From Deltaproteobacteria bacterium (GTDB taxonomy: Bacteria > Desulfobacterota > Syntrophia > Syntrophales > UBA2210), in contig JAFGQD010000098.1 in NCBI GenBank assembly GCA_016935875.1, forward strand, positions 1-23,454: a stretch of 23,454 bases of DNA. Direction: 5' to 3'. Both the position numbers and the translations under genes were made by a program. The notes below the pieces were generated by a model. The model was not told where the DNA came from. It searched no databases and worked only from the letters and a program-made list of their open reading frames with translations. Of this stretch, positions 16,287 through 23,445 are shown piece by piece. The number at the start of each line of letters is the position of its first letter. The first letter of the stretch is position 1.

Positions 16287-16345
16287 GCATCCTCCTCATG
16301 GCTCTGTAGCCCGAACGCCGAATCCGGGCAAGGAGTCCTTTTTTG
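16287..16345 (-). promoter_or_regulatory. Structured rpsF leader, candidate S6:S18 autoregulatory element
   Basis: Just upstream of the rpsF ribosome site the minus strand can form two overlapping hairpins: GCCCG/CGGGC (16325-16329 with 16309-16313) with an 11-base loop, and GGCT-ACAG-AGCC (16300-16311). They share 16309-16311, so they exclude each other. Known rpsF leaders carry an RNA motif bound by the S6:S18 complex. The position fits, but I cannot confirm the consensus by eye. Confidence 0.4.
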
Positions 16346-16575
16346 TATTCAGTTTCCATTCTGCTGGAAAATCCATTTCCGCATTTCCGAATGGATACTG
16401 TTTAGGGAAATTTGTGCTTTCACTATAATATACTCCCACAGAAATCAAGCTATTTTTCTTATTATACCTCATGCCACCACATTTAAGGTTAATACTGCGC
16501 AATCGATTTCCGCCCAACTTGAAAGGACGAAGTTACTGGTCTCGGATCTCTGATTCCGAAAACCATGGATTATGA

Positions 16576-16619
16576 ACCATGATATGGTGTCAGATTAATT
16601 TATCATGATACGTCATGAT
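16576..16619. repeat. Operator-like palindrome pair upstream of fdhA
   Basis: Two inverted repeats lie 13 bp apart: ACCAT-GAT-ATGGT (16576-16588) and the perfect ATCATGA-TACG-TCATGAT (16602-16619). An extra AACCATG direct copy starts at 16561. They sit about 85-125 bp upstream of the fdhA promoter and could bind a dimeric regulator of fdhA or of rpsF. Confidence 0.5.
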
Positions 16620-16701
16620 GTCAACACATTATCTTGACTTTTACTTAAAAATCGCGATGTTCGGCATCTCAAACAAAAGCACTCTGACAACCTCATATTT
16701 C

Positions 16702-16730
16702 TTGAAAAGAGTAAAAAAATAATGTATGGT
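16702..16730 (+). promoter_or_regulatory. Sigma-70-type promoter of the formate dehydrogenase gene
   Basis: TTGAAA (16702-16707) and TATGGT (16725-16730) are 17 bp apart, with an A-rich spacer. A start near 16737 would leave an untranslated leader of about 140 nt. Confidence 0.55.
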
Positions 16731-16736
16731 GCTCCC

Positions 16737-16877
16737 GGTTATCGGCTGATGGCTCAGGAGAGATGAGATGTCAGCAACAAGGCTGCGATTTTAATTGAAA
16801 ACAGTCCAGAGACAGATTCTCTGAGAAAGGGGAAGTGTCTCTGTTACAAGTATAGAGGTAGAGCAAAGGAGTACAAA
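16737..16877 (+). ncRNA. Structured fdhA 5' leader, possible riboswitch or attenuator
   Basis: The first hairpin pairs GCTGA (16745-16749) with TCAGC (16771-16775), with CTCA/TGAG inside and an AGGAG in its loop. The second is a perfect 8-bp CAGAGACA/TGTCTCTG stem (16807-16814 with 16836-16843) with a 21-base loop. A possible nine-codon reading frame (16768-16794, stop included) with AGGAG seven bases upstream lies between them. The gene encodes a molybdopterin enzyme, so a Mo/W-cofactor riboswitch is the first class to test. I did not recognise a known consensus. Confidence 0.4.
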
Positions 16878-19571
16878 ATGGATCAGAAACTTTCTTTAAC
16901 TATTGATGGCAAAAAATTGGAGGCATCTTCGGGACAAACGATTCTCGAAGTAGCAAGAGAAAATGGCATACACATACCCACCCTCTGCTATTACAAGGGA
17001 ACCACAAATGTGGGCGCCTGCAGGGTATGTGTTGTGGAAGTGGAGAATGCCCGGTCCCTCGTGGCGTCATGCTGCATGCCTGTAAGTCAAGGGATGACCG
17101 TAATGACCAACACGGAAAAGGTGATACAAGCCAGGAAGCTGGTGGTGGAACTTTTGTGGTCATCCGGCGAACATAACTGCCTCCAGTGTGAAAAGAACGG
17201 AAACTGTGAACTTCAGGATCTCGTGTATGAACTGGGCATTGAAAAACCCCGTTTTGATATTGACTCTCCGGGATATGAAATAGAAGATACAAATTCCATG
17301 ATACAGAGGGACCTTAACAAGTGTATCCTCTGTGGAAGATGCGTCCGGGTCTGTAATGAGAAACAGGTTCATGAAGTTCTCGATTTCTCGATGCGCGGAT
17401 CTAACGCCAAGGTCGGCCCCGCCTTCGATACAGATTACATACACTCCGAATGTGTATTTTGCGGCGCATGTGTGGACGCCTGTCCCGTCGGCGCCCTGTC
17501 ATTCAAACAGGCACGGTTCAAGGGACGTCCGTGGGAAATTGAAAAGGTGCACACGACATGCCCCTATTGTGGAGTGGGATGCCAGATGGACCTGAATGTC
17601 AGCGATGGAAAGGTTATCAAAGTCACAACGAACATGGATTATGGCAAACCCAATGAAGGAATGCTCTGCTCAAAGGGCAGATTCGGAATGGACTTCATAA
17701 ACAGCCCCGACCGCCTGAAGACACCCCTTATCCGCAGGGATGGGGAGCTGAAGGAAGCAAGCTGGGAAGAGGCCTACAGCTATATCGCTGAAAAATTTGC
17801 CTCAATAAAAGAAAAAAACGGCCCTGACAGCATCGCGGGGCTCTCCTCGGCGCGGGTGACCAATGAGGAAAACTACCTCTTCCAGAAATTCATGAGAGCG
17901 GTGATCGGGACAAACAATGTCGATCACTGCGCCCGTCTCTGACACTCCGTCACGGTAGCCGGTCTGGCTGCCACATTCGGATCAGGAGCTATGACGAACT
18001 CCATCGAAGAGATAGAATTTTCAGACGCCATCCTCGCGATAGGAACCAACACGACAGAAAATCACCCGGTGATAGGATCATGCGTAAAGAGGGCTGTCCG
18101 CCAGAACGGAGCCAAACTGATCGTGATCGATCCCCGGAAGATCGGCCTTGTGGATTACGCAGACATCTGGCTGCGCCCCAAACCAGGCACGAATGTAGCT
18201 ATTCTCAGTGGCTTGATGAATGTTATCATTGAGGAAGGTCTGTACGCCAAGGAATATGTGGCACAGCGCACCGAAGGGTTTGAGGCGATGAAGGAGGCCC
18301 TTGCGAAATATACCCCCGAACATGTCTCAGAAATTACCGGGGTTGCAGCCGAGGACATCAGGACGGCCGCCCGACTGTACGCTGAAGCGAAGAGTGCTTC
18401 CATCCTGTATGCCATGGGGATCACCCAACATTCACACGGCACGGACAATGTCAAGTCATGCGCGAATCTGGCTATGCTGTGCGGCAATGTCGGTATAGAA
18501 GGGGGCGGTGTCAATCCCCTCAGGGGCCAGAACAACGTCCAGGGCGCCTGCGACATGGGCGCGCTCCCCAATGTGTTTCCGGCATATCAACAGGTCGCAA
18601 ATGATGAGGCCAGGGCAAAGTTCGAAAAGGCATGGGACGTTTCACTGCCTGCAAAGCCGGGACTGACCATTATAGAAATCATGAATGCAGCCCATGATGG
18701 AGACATTAAAGGCCTCTATATTATGGGCGAGAATCCGATGATCTCGGATCCCGACCTTACCCATGTCGAGGCGGCGCTGAAGAATCTCGACCTTCTTGTC
18801 GTGCAGGATATCTTTCTGACGGAAACGGGCAGTCTGGCCGATGTGGTGTTGCCCTCCGCATGTTTTGCCGAGAAAGACGGTACTTTTTCAAACACGGAAA
18901 GAAGGGTTCAGCGCGTAAGAAAAGCCGTCGATGCACCCGGCGAGGCAAAGGACGACTGGCAGATAATCTCCGAACTGGCGACAAAAATGGGCTACGCGAT
19001 GGACTACTCTTCTGCTGAAGCGATCATGGATGAGATAAACACCCTGACGCCCAGCTACGCAGGGATCACCTACAAACGCATAGAGCAAAACGGACTCCAG
19101 TGGCCCTGTCCAAACACGGAACATCCTGGAACAAAATACCTGCATAAAGATAAATTCAGTCGCGGACTGGGACTCTTTTCCGCGATCGAGTATCAGCCAT
19201 CGAAGGAAGTCCCGGATGAAGAATACCCGTTCTTCCTCACGACCGGGCGTGTCCTCTATCACTTCCACACGGCAACCATGACTCGAAAGAGCGAAGGCCT
19301 CATTGAGAAATATCCGGAGAGCCTGGCTGAGGTAAATCCCAATGACGCTAAGAAACTGGGGATCAAAGACGGCGATTTCATAACCGTCACTTCGCGGCGC
19401 GGCAGTCTTCAAGTAAAGGCCAGCGTGATTGACACCCCGCCTGAGGGCACTATATTTATGAATTTCCATTTCAGGGAGGCCGCTGTCAATTTTCTTACCA
19501 ATCCGGCGCTTGATCCTGTGGGAAAGATTCCGGAATACAAGGTCTGCGCGGTGAAGGTCGAAGCGGCATAG
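16878..19571 (+). CDS. fdhA: Selenocysteine formate dehydrogenase alpha subunit with NuoG-like N-terminus
   Basis: An 897-residue protein if the UGA at 17940-17942 is read as Sec355. It oxidises formate, or reduces CO2, at a Mo/W-bis-pterin centre. Domains in order: [2Fe-2S] ferredoxin (Cys37, 48, 51, 65), NuoG-type His-Cys [4Fe-4S] site (His99, Cys101, 104, 110), two [4Fe-4S] clusters (Cys149/152/155/159 and 192/195/198/202), the catalytic-domain [4Fe-4S] (Cys228/231/235/264), the molybdopterin core with VDHCARL-U-HSVTVAGL, and a C-terminal dinucleotide-binding domain (from about residue 775, TTGRVLYHFHTATMTRKS). The start ATG follows AAAGGAG. This architecture is that of soluble NAD- or ferredoxin-linked enzymes, but no NuoE/NuoF-like partners follow. 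It should not be split into two genes at the UGA. Confidence 0.96.
17940..17972 (+). promoter_or_regulatory. Selenocysteine UGA codon with bSECIS hairpin
   Basis: The in-frame TGA (17940-17942) is followed after 11 bases by a 7-bp stem, GGTAGCC (17954-17960) with GGCTGCC (17966-17972), including one G-U pair. The GGTCT loop begins with the G-G-U that SelB recognises. Position and loop match bacterial SECIS elements such as that of E. coli fdhF. The frame stays open for 542 codons beyond the UGA. Confidence 0.93.
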
Positions 19572-19617
19572 TGTTTATAGTGTTTATACTCTAGCCATGG
19601 ATTAAGGAGGTATAATC

Positions 19618-19860
19618 ATGCCACGATGGAAGTACAAGACAAGTATCGTTGATCTGGACAGCGTTGTCCCACCTGAAGCCATCTCCTGCAATGATACAGG
19701 AACCTGTATCGTTGACGGCATACCGGGTGGGCAGGATCAGTTTAAAGGGATCCTCGACAAAGAGGGAGAGAGTGAGTGGGAACTGGTCCAGTGCCAGACC
19801 CACGGCGGAAAGCTCCTGTGCATCTGGAAGAAAGAGGTCAAGGAGGCCTTCGCAAGTTAG
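19618..19860 (+). CDS. Small protein of unknown function downstream of fdhA
   Basis: An 80-residue soluble protein that I do not recognise. It has four Cys (in SCNDTGTC, VQCQTHG and LLCIW), a Gly-rich middle and a Lys/Glu-rich end. A strong AAGGAGG ribosome site precedes the ATG, and the gene starts 46 bp after fdhA, which supports real expression with it. A tandem TAGTGTTTA repeat lies between them (19570-19587). A terminator follows. Possible roles such as an accessory or electron-transfer protein are guesses. Confidence 0.8.
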   Translation: MPRWKYKTSIVDLDSVVPPEAISCNDTGTCIVDGIPGGQDQFKGILDKEGESEWELVQCQTHGGKLLCIWKKEVKEAFAS

Positions 19861-19895
19861 GAGTTAGGTACCGCACAACCTGTTGTATCTATACG

Positions 19896-19946
19896 CGCAC
19901 ATGATGGTAATTTTGGCCCTATGAGGGAGGGCCTTGGTGCGTTTTT
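19896..19946 (+). terminator. Intrinsic terminator upstream of focA
   Basis: A two-part stem: CGCAC (19896-19900) with GTGCG (19937-19941) outside, and GGCCCT/AGGGCC (19915-19920 with 19928-19933) inside, followed directly by TTTTT. It separates the fdhA pair from focA, so focA probably has its own promoter or is attenuated. Confidence 0.7.
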
Positions 19947-19947
19947 G

Positions 19948-19998
19948 ATATGATCATATTGCTACGGAACCTTAAGAACGGTCCGCAGGGGGCGGACC
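19948..19998 (+). promoter_or_regulatory. Palindrome and hairpin in the focA leader
   Basis: A perfect 12-bp palindrome ATATGATCATAT (19948-19959) directly follows the terminator. A perfect 7-bp hairpin GGTCCGC/GCGGACC with an AGGGG loop (19980-19998) lies about 25 bases before the GGAGGAGG ribosome site of focA. The first looks like an operator. The second could stabilise the mRNA 5' end or block read-through. No clear -35/-10 pair was found. Confidence 0.4.
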
Positions 19999-20039
19999 CT
20001 ATATATTAAAAATTTTATGAATGGAGGAGGTATTGATTT

Positions 20040-20921
20040 ATGGCTTTTAACCCCCCGGCAAAAATGGTCGCTCTTGTTGGTAATGCGGGAGTCGGCAAGG
20101 CAAAACTTTCAGTCTTCAACCTGCTGCTCAGAGGCTTTATGGCGGGTGCATACATCGCCATCGGAGGCGCACTGTGCACGGTATGCGTAACGGGTACGGC
20201 GGCAACCTTAGGTGCAGGAATGGCCAAGCTCATTGGCGGTGCAGTATTCCCTGTCGGCTTGATCGCGATTGTCCTGACCGGTATGGAACTCTTCACCGGT
20301 GACTGTATGATCGTTCCCATGGCCGCGATGATGAAGAAGATCACCTGGGGTGCGGTGATGAGAAACTGGGTATGGGTCTACATAGGAAACCTGATAGGCT
20401 CGCTTGCGTATGCGTATCTCATGGCAGTCGGTCCGTTGGTAAGCGGACAGGCTGACGGCACCATGGCAGTGAACGCCTTTGGCATGTCGGCGGTCGGTAT
20501 CGCAGCAGGAAAGATACTGGGATACAAGGCCGTCGGGGCCGCGGGTCTGTGGTCCTGTTTCATGAAGGCAATTGGCTGTAACTTTCTTGTCAACATTGCG
20601 CTCCTGCTCGCCATTACGGCAGACGACGTGATCGGCAAATTCTTCGGTATCTGGTTCCCGATCATGGCCTTTGTTTCGACCGGATTCGAACATTGCGTGG
20701 CTAATATGTACTTCTTGCCGACAGGAAAGTTCCTCATGGACTGGTACCCGGCCGTAGTAGCAAAACAGGGCGGCATGCTGCTTGCCAACGGAGGCCTGAG
20801 CTGGTCCGACATATGGCTCTGGAATCTTATCCCCGTTACGATAGGGAATATATTCGGCGGCTTCCTCTTCATCGGGGTTGCATACTTCCTGATGTTCAGA
20901 AAGGACCTTCCGGCTGATTAG
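20040..20921 (+). CDS. focA: Formate/nitrite transporter family channel (FocA type)
   Basis: A 293-residue pentameric channel protein with six membrane helices. Family marks are GAYIAIGGAL in helix 1, the VLTGMELFTGDCMIVPM stretch, RNWVWVYIGNLIGS, and GFEHCVANMYFLPTG with the conserved pore His (residue 218). It starts at the ATG at 20040 with GGAGGAGG about nine bases upstream. Next to a formate dehydrogenase the likely substrate is formate (import or export). Nitrite or hydrosulfide channels of the same family are the alternative. Confidence 0.93.
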   Translation: MAFNPPAKMVALVGNAGVGKAKLSVFNLLLRGFMAGAYIAIGGALCTVCVTGTAATLGAGMAKLIGGAVFPVGLIAIVLTGMELFTGDCMIVPMAAMMKKITWGAVMRNWVWVYIGNLIGSLAYAYLMAVGPLVSGQADGTMAVNAFGMSAVGIAAGKILGYKAVGAAGLWSCFMKAIGCNFLVNIALLLAITADDVIGKFFGIWFPIMAFVSTGFEHCVANMYFLPTGKFLMDWYPAVVAKQGGMLLANGGLSWSDIWLWNLIPVTIGNIFGGFLFIGVAYFLMFRKDLPAD

Positions 20922-20936
20922 CGGAAATACAATAAT

Positions 20937-21407
20937 ATGTCAGCATTAGCCTGGGTGGCATTCACCATATGCGCTGCAGCCGTAGCATTACATTATAACT
21001 CGACGGGAGATTCGCGGTTTTTGCTGTATGCCATTCCGGGGCTGGTCCTGTTGCTGGTCATTCCCATGACTCTGGCGTGGATGAGTCGCAGGAGTTTCAT
21101 GCAGGCAAGCGAGCAGTTCGATACAAAGGCACGCTCCTGTAAGATAGGAAAGATAACTCCTGCAATGGTCGGAGATGCTATACGGATATCGGGTGAGGTC
21201 CAAAAGATCAGTTTCCGGTGGTTGAACAGACCTCACTTTCACATTACGGACGAAACGGCGGGTATACGGGTAGTCATGTTTACCGCACCCTCCAATAAAA
21301 TTGTTGTGGGAGACAGGGTTGAGGCACTTGGAGTTGTCATGAAACACCTATTCACCCGTAACAGGCTCATAATATCTGCCGTCAGCGTCACGAAGTTAAC
21401 AGATTAG
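20937..21407 (+). CDS. Membrane-anchored OB-fold protein
   Basis: A 156-residue protein with two N-terminal membrane segments (about 3-20 and 26-47). A soluble domain follows, with IRISGEVQKISFRWLNRPHFHITDETAGIRVVMF and VVGDRVEALGVV, the strand pattern of tRNA-anticodon-like OB folds. It starts 15 bp after focA with only a weak GCGGAAA ribosome site, so translation may depend on focA. It is not a recognised transporter subunit. Its position suggests a partner of the channel or of the next peptide, but that is inference. Confidence 0.75.
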   Translation: MSALAWVAFTICAAAVALHYNSTGDSRFLLYAIPGLVLLLVIPMTLAWMSRRSFMQASEQFDTKARSCKIGKITPAMVGDAIRISGEVQKISFRWLNRPHFHITDETAGIRVVMFTAPSNKIVVGDRVEALGVVMKHLFTRNRLIISAVSVTKLTD

Positions 21408-21416
21408 GAGAACATT

Positions 21417-21560
21417 ATGGATTCAAAAGAAGCAAGATTCGCGTTTGGATTTCTTCTGCTAGGAATTACTCCCCTCCTTGCCACAGCCGGAGGGGCTGGC
21501 CTGGGAATGGTCGTATTCACTGCGGGATTGCTGATTGCGATCTCCACGGCATTTGCGTGA
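21417..21560 (+). CDS. 47-residue hydrophobic peptide
   Basis: A short gene that begins ATG GAT TCA AAA and ends TGA. AGGAG sits five bases upstream of the ATG and overlaps the end of the preceding gene. After a charged start (MDSKEARF) the protein is almost wholly hydrophobic: two stretches (about 8-22 and 28-46) joined by a Gly-rich GGAGLG turn, fitting a membrane hairpin. I do not recognise a family. Ribosome site and spacing make it a credible small membrane protein. Confidence 0.65.
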   Translation: MDSKEARFAFGFLLLGITPLLATAGGAGLGMVVFTAGLLIAISTAFA

Positions 21561-21590
21561 AAAAAAGCATCTTGTACAATGAGCAAAAGG

Positions 21591-21630
21591 GGGGTTAAAG
21601 TTGGGATATCAACCATCTTTAACCCCTCTT
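21591..21630. terminator. Bidirectional terminator between the formate module and the regulator genes
   Basis: Perfect 10-bp arms GGGGTTAAAG (21591-21600) and CTTTAACCCC (21617-21626), with TCTTT after it on the plus strand and CCTTTTG after it on the minus strand. The right arm contains the stop codon of the minus-strand small protein. Confidence 0.8.
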
Positions 21631-21837
21631 TACCTTAGTGCCCTTCCATGCCCTTGTGTTATCGAGAAGATATTCAGACATCTTCTCCACCATACAGTCT
21701 GAGCACAGGTGCACCATCTTCATACTTGCGATATGCCGAACAACAGACAACCCGTCAGACTTTTCTTCGCACATGAAACACCTGTCAATCATATCCTTTT
21801 CGTGCCATGCATAGTTGCTTTCATCACAATAGTCCAT
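21619..21837 (-). CDS. Small four-cysteine protein, putative zinc ribbon
   Basis: 72 residues with two CxxC pairs (Cys20/23 and 45/48) around a His/Met-rich segment (SVVRHIASMKMVHL), the spacing of a small zinc-binding fold. An additional Cys is at residue 4. Family not recognised. It lies 63 bp after the hybrid kinase on the same strand and ends inside a terminator, so it is probably the last gene of that unit. The ribosome site is weak (GGACGAG). Confidence 0.65.
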   Translation of the reverse strand: MDYCDESNYAWHEKDMIDRCFMCEEKSDGLSVVRHIASMKMVHLCSDCMVEKMSEYLLDNTRAWKGTKVKRG

Positions 21838-21900
21838 AACTCGTCCGCGGGATACATCACACTCGGATAAACCGACAATAACCGCTGCCTATCTCCGTCA

Positions 21901-22998
21901 TCACCGGGGGAATCTCAGCACGAAGGTGGTTCCTTTTCCCTCTTCCGATGAGACATCTATCTTGCCGCCGTGAGCATCCATTATCCTCTTACAAAAGGCA
22001 AGCCCCAACCCGGACCCCCTTTGATCATCACCCTTTCCCTTCACTCTGTAAAACATTTCGAAGATAAAGGGGAGTTTGTCTCCGGGGATACCCCTGCCGG
22101 TGTCGGACACACTCACGCTGACATAATGAATATCGTATTCGGCATGTACGAATATCCTGCCTCCACCAGGCGTGTACTTGGTCGCATTACCTATGATATT
22201 TACCAATACCCTCACAAGGCTTTCCCCGTCTCCTATTATCATGGGCAGGTCTTCCGGAATATCTTTCTCCAGTATAATTTCCCTCTTTTCACACAGCGGC
22301 TTCATATCTTCCATGCCCTGCATAATGATCTCGGAAAGGTCAATACGTCCTTTTTCCCGTATCAATGTGCCATCTTCTATATGGCTTATGTCCAACCAGT
22401 GTTCCACAAGATCCTCAAGGTTACGGATACGTTTATCACACCGCTCTATAATATCCGCAGCCTCGCCGGTCAGACAGTCACCAGCCACAATCTTGAGGGA
22501 TTCCATGTACTGCTGAATGGTAACAAGGGGGGAACGCATCTCGTGACTTACAAAGGTAATGAAGTCCTTTTCCATCTGCTCCTTCGCGTCTCTTAACATT
22601 TTCGCCTCTATCCGAAGATCGCGATGCTCAAGTCCTCTTTTCGTGACAGCTCTGAGTTGATCAGGGGTAAAGGGTTTCGGCAGGTAGTCATATGCCCCTC
22701 TCTTCATTGATTCCACCGCAGAAACGATAGACGCATAGCCGGTAATGACAACCAGCACAACATAAGGGATATCTTCTAATAAAATATCAATTATCTCCAG
22801 GCCTGACATACCCGGCATCTTGAGATCCACGAAAACGAGATCCGGGTGTTTTTCCCTGGCGACTCTAATCCCGTCAAGTCCGTTCTCCTTTGTAATTACG
22901 ACATAACCGGACTTCTCCAGCACCTGTCTGCAGCCATCCCGTATGGTTTCTTCATCATCAATAACAAGTATAAGCTCGTTGGATATTTTTTCTGACAT
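21901..22998 (-). CDS. Hybrid receiver-histidine kinase
   Basis: A 365-residue soluble two-component protein. An N-terminal receiver (about 8-123; acidic pair DD14-15, phospho-acceptor Asp58 in VFVDLKMPG, Lys in YDYLPKPF) is joined to a HisKA domain with His152 in FVSHEMRSPL. The HATPase domain has the N box NIIGNATKYTP, DTGRGIP, and GSGLGLAFCKRI. There are no membrane segments or sensor domain, so the input is presumably another kinase through the receiver. I place the start at the ATG 22996-22998. A GTG two codons earlier (23004) abuts the upstream stop and is also possible. Cotranscribed with the receiver gene before it. Confidence 0.93.
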   Translation of the reverse strand: MSEKISNELILVIDDEETIRDGCRQVLEKSGYVVITKENGLDGIRVAREKHPDLVFVDLKMPGMSGLEIIDILLEDIPYVVLVVITGYASIVSAVESMKRGAYDYLPKPFTPDQLRAVTKRGLEHRDLRIEAKMLRDAKEQMEKDFITFVSHEMRSPLVTIQQYMESLKIVAGDCLTGEAADIIERCDKRIRNLEDLVEHWLDISHIEDGTLIREKGRIDLSEIIMQGMEDMKPLCEKREIILEKDIPEDLPMIIGDGESLVRVLVNIIGNATKYTPGGGRIFVHAEYDIHYVSVSVSDTGRGIPGDKLPFIFEMFYRVKGKGDDQRGSGLGLAFCKRIMDAHGGKIDVSSEEGKGTTFVLRFPR

Positions 22999-23004
22999 GG
23001 ACAC

Positions 23005-23391
23005 CTACCCTATCAGGTCTCCCACATACCGTATAAGATCATCGGCCTTGACAGGTTTGTGTAATATCATGTTTACCTTCGGGAATTCGTCAGAAGGTTC
23101 AAAGGACTGGTACGGACCCTGGAGATCGACTCCACTCAACATAATCAATGGCATATCTTTCCCCATATCCAAAGAACGAATCTTGGATATCACATCAAAT
23201 CCCTCTCCCCATGTTTCCATCATCATGTCCACAATCGCCAAATCAGGAGACACAGATTCTATCATATCAACTCCACTTTTCCCACTTTCTGCCAGAAAGA
23301 CATCATACCCACTCCTTTCAAGTATAAGTCTGGTCGCCATCAGGAAGTCTCTGTCATCGTCTATCAGAAGTATTTTTTTCTTAACGGTCAT
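23005..23391 (-). CDS. Receiver-only response regulator
   Basis: 128 residues consisting of one receiver domain: acidic residues LIDDDRD (about 9-15), phospho-acceptor Asp55 in AIVDMMMETWGEG, and Lys112 in ILHKPVKADDL. It has no output domain, so it acts through protein contacts, likely as a phosphate relay with the next-encoded hybrid kinase. AGGAGG is nine bases before the ATG. A sigma-54 promoter lies about 40 bp upstream. Confidence 0.93.
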   Translation of the reverse strand: MTVKKKILLIDDDRDFLMATRLILERSGYDVFLAESGKSGVDMIESVSPDLAIVDMMMETWGEGFDVISKIRSLDMGKDMPLIMLSGVDLQGPYQSFEPSDEFPKVNMILHKPVKADDLIRYVGDLIG

Positions 23392-23429
23392 GGTCTGTTA
23401 CCTCCTTTATAGATTTTAGCATACAGTGT

Positions 23430-23445
23430 TGCAAGGCCAATGCCA
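23430..23445 (-). promoter_or_regulatory. Sigma-54 (RpoN) promoter for the two-component genes
   Basis: On the minus strand the sequence TGGCATTGGCCTTGCA matches the -24/-12 consensus TGGCAC-N5-TTGCA with the correct 10-base distance between GG and GC. Initiation about 12 bases downstream would leave a short leader before the response regulator. It would need an enhancer-binding activator whose site lies beyond the window edge. Confidence 0.7.

Larger units (their letters stand above)
16287..16877. other. 591-bp divergent intergenic region between rpsF and fdhA
   Basis: No protein gene is convincing here. Going right, it holds the rpsF leader, a TATAAT at 16461-16466 (minus strand) that may be the rpsF -10 but lacks a clear -35, a cluster of palindromes (16576-16619), a TTGACT at 16634-16639 (plus strand) without a good -10, a good plus-strand promoter at 16702-16730, and a structured leader reaching the fdhA ATG. 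Confidence 0.7.

Noticed and set aside
16296..16517. 73-residue minus-strand open frame upstream of rpsF
   Set aside because: No family resemblance, no convincing ribosome site, and it overlaps the likely rpsF leader and TATAAT. Treated as non-coding leader DNA.
17991..19571. Separate 526-residue molybdopterin protein starting at 17991
   Set aside because: It is the continuation of fdhA in the same frame after a selenocysteine UGA with bSECIS, not an independent gene or a frameshift pseudogene.
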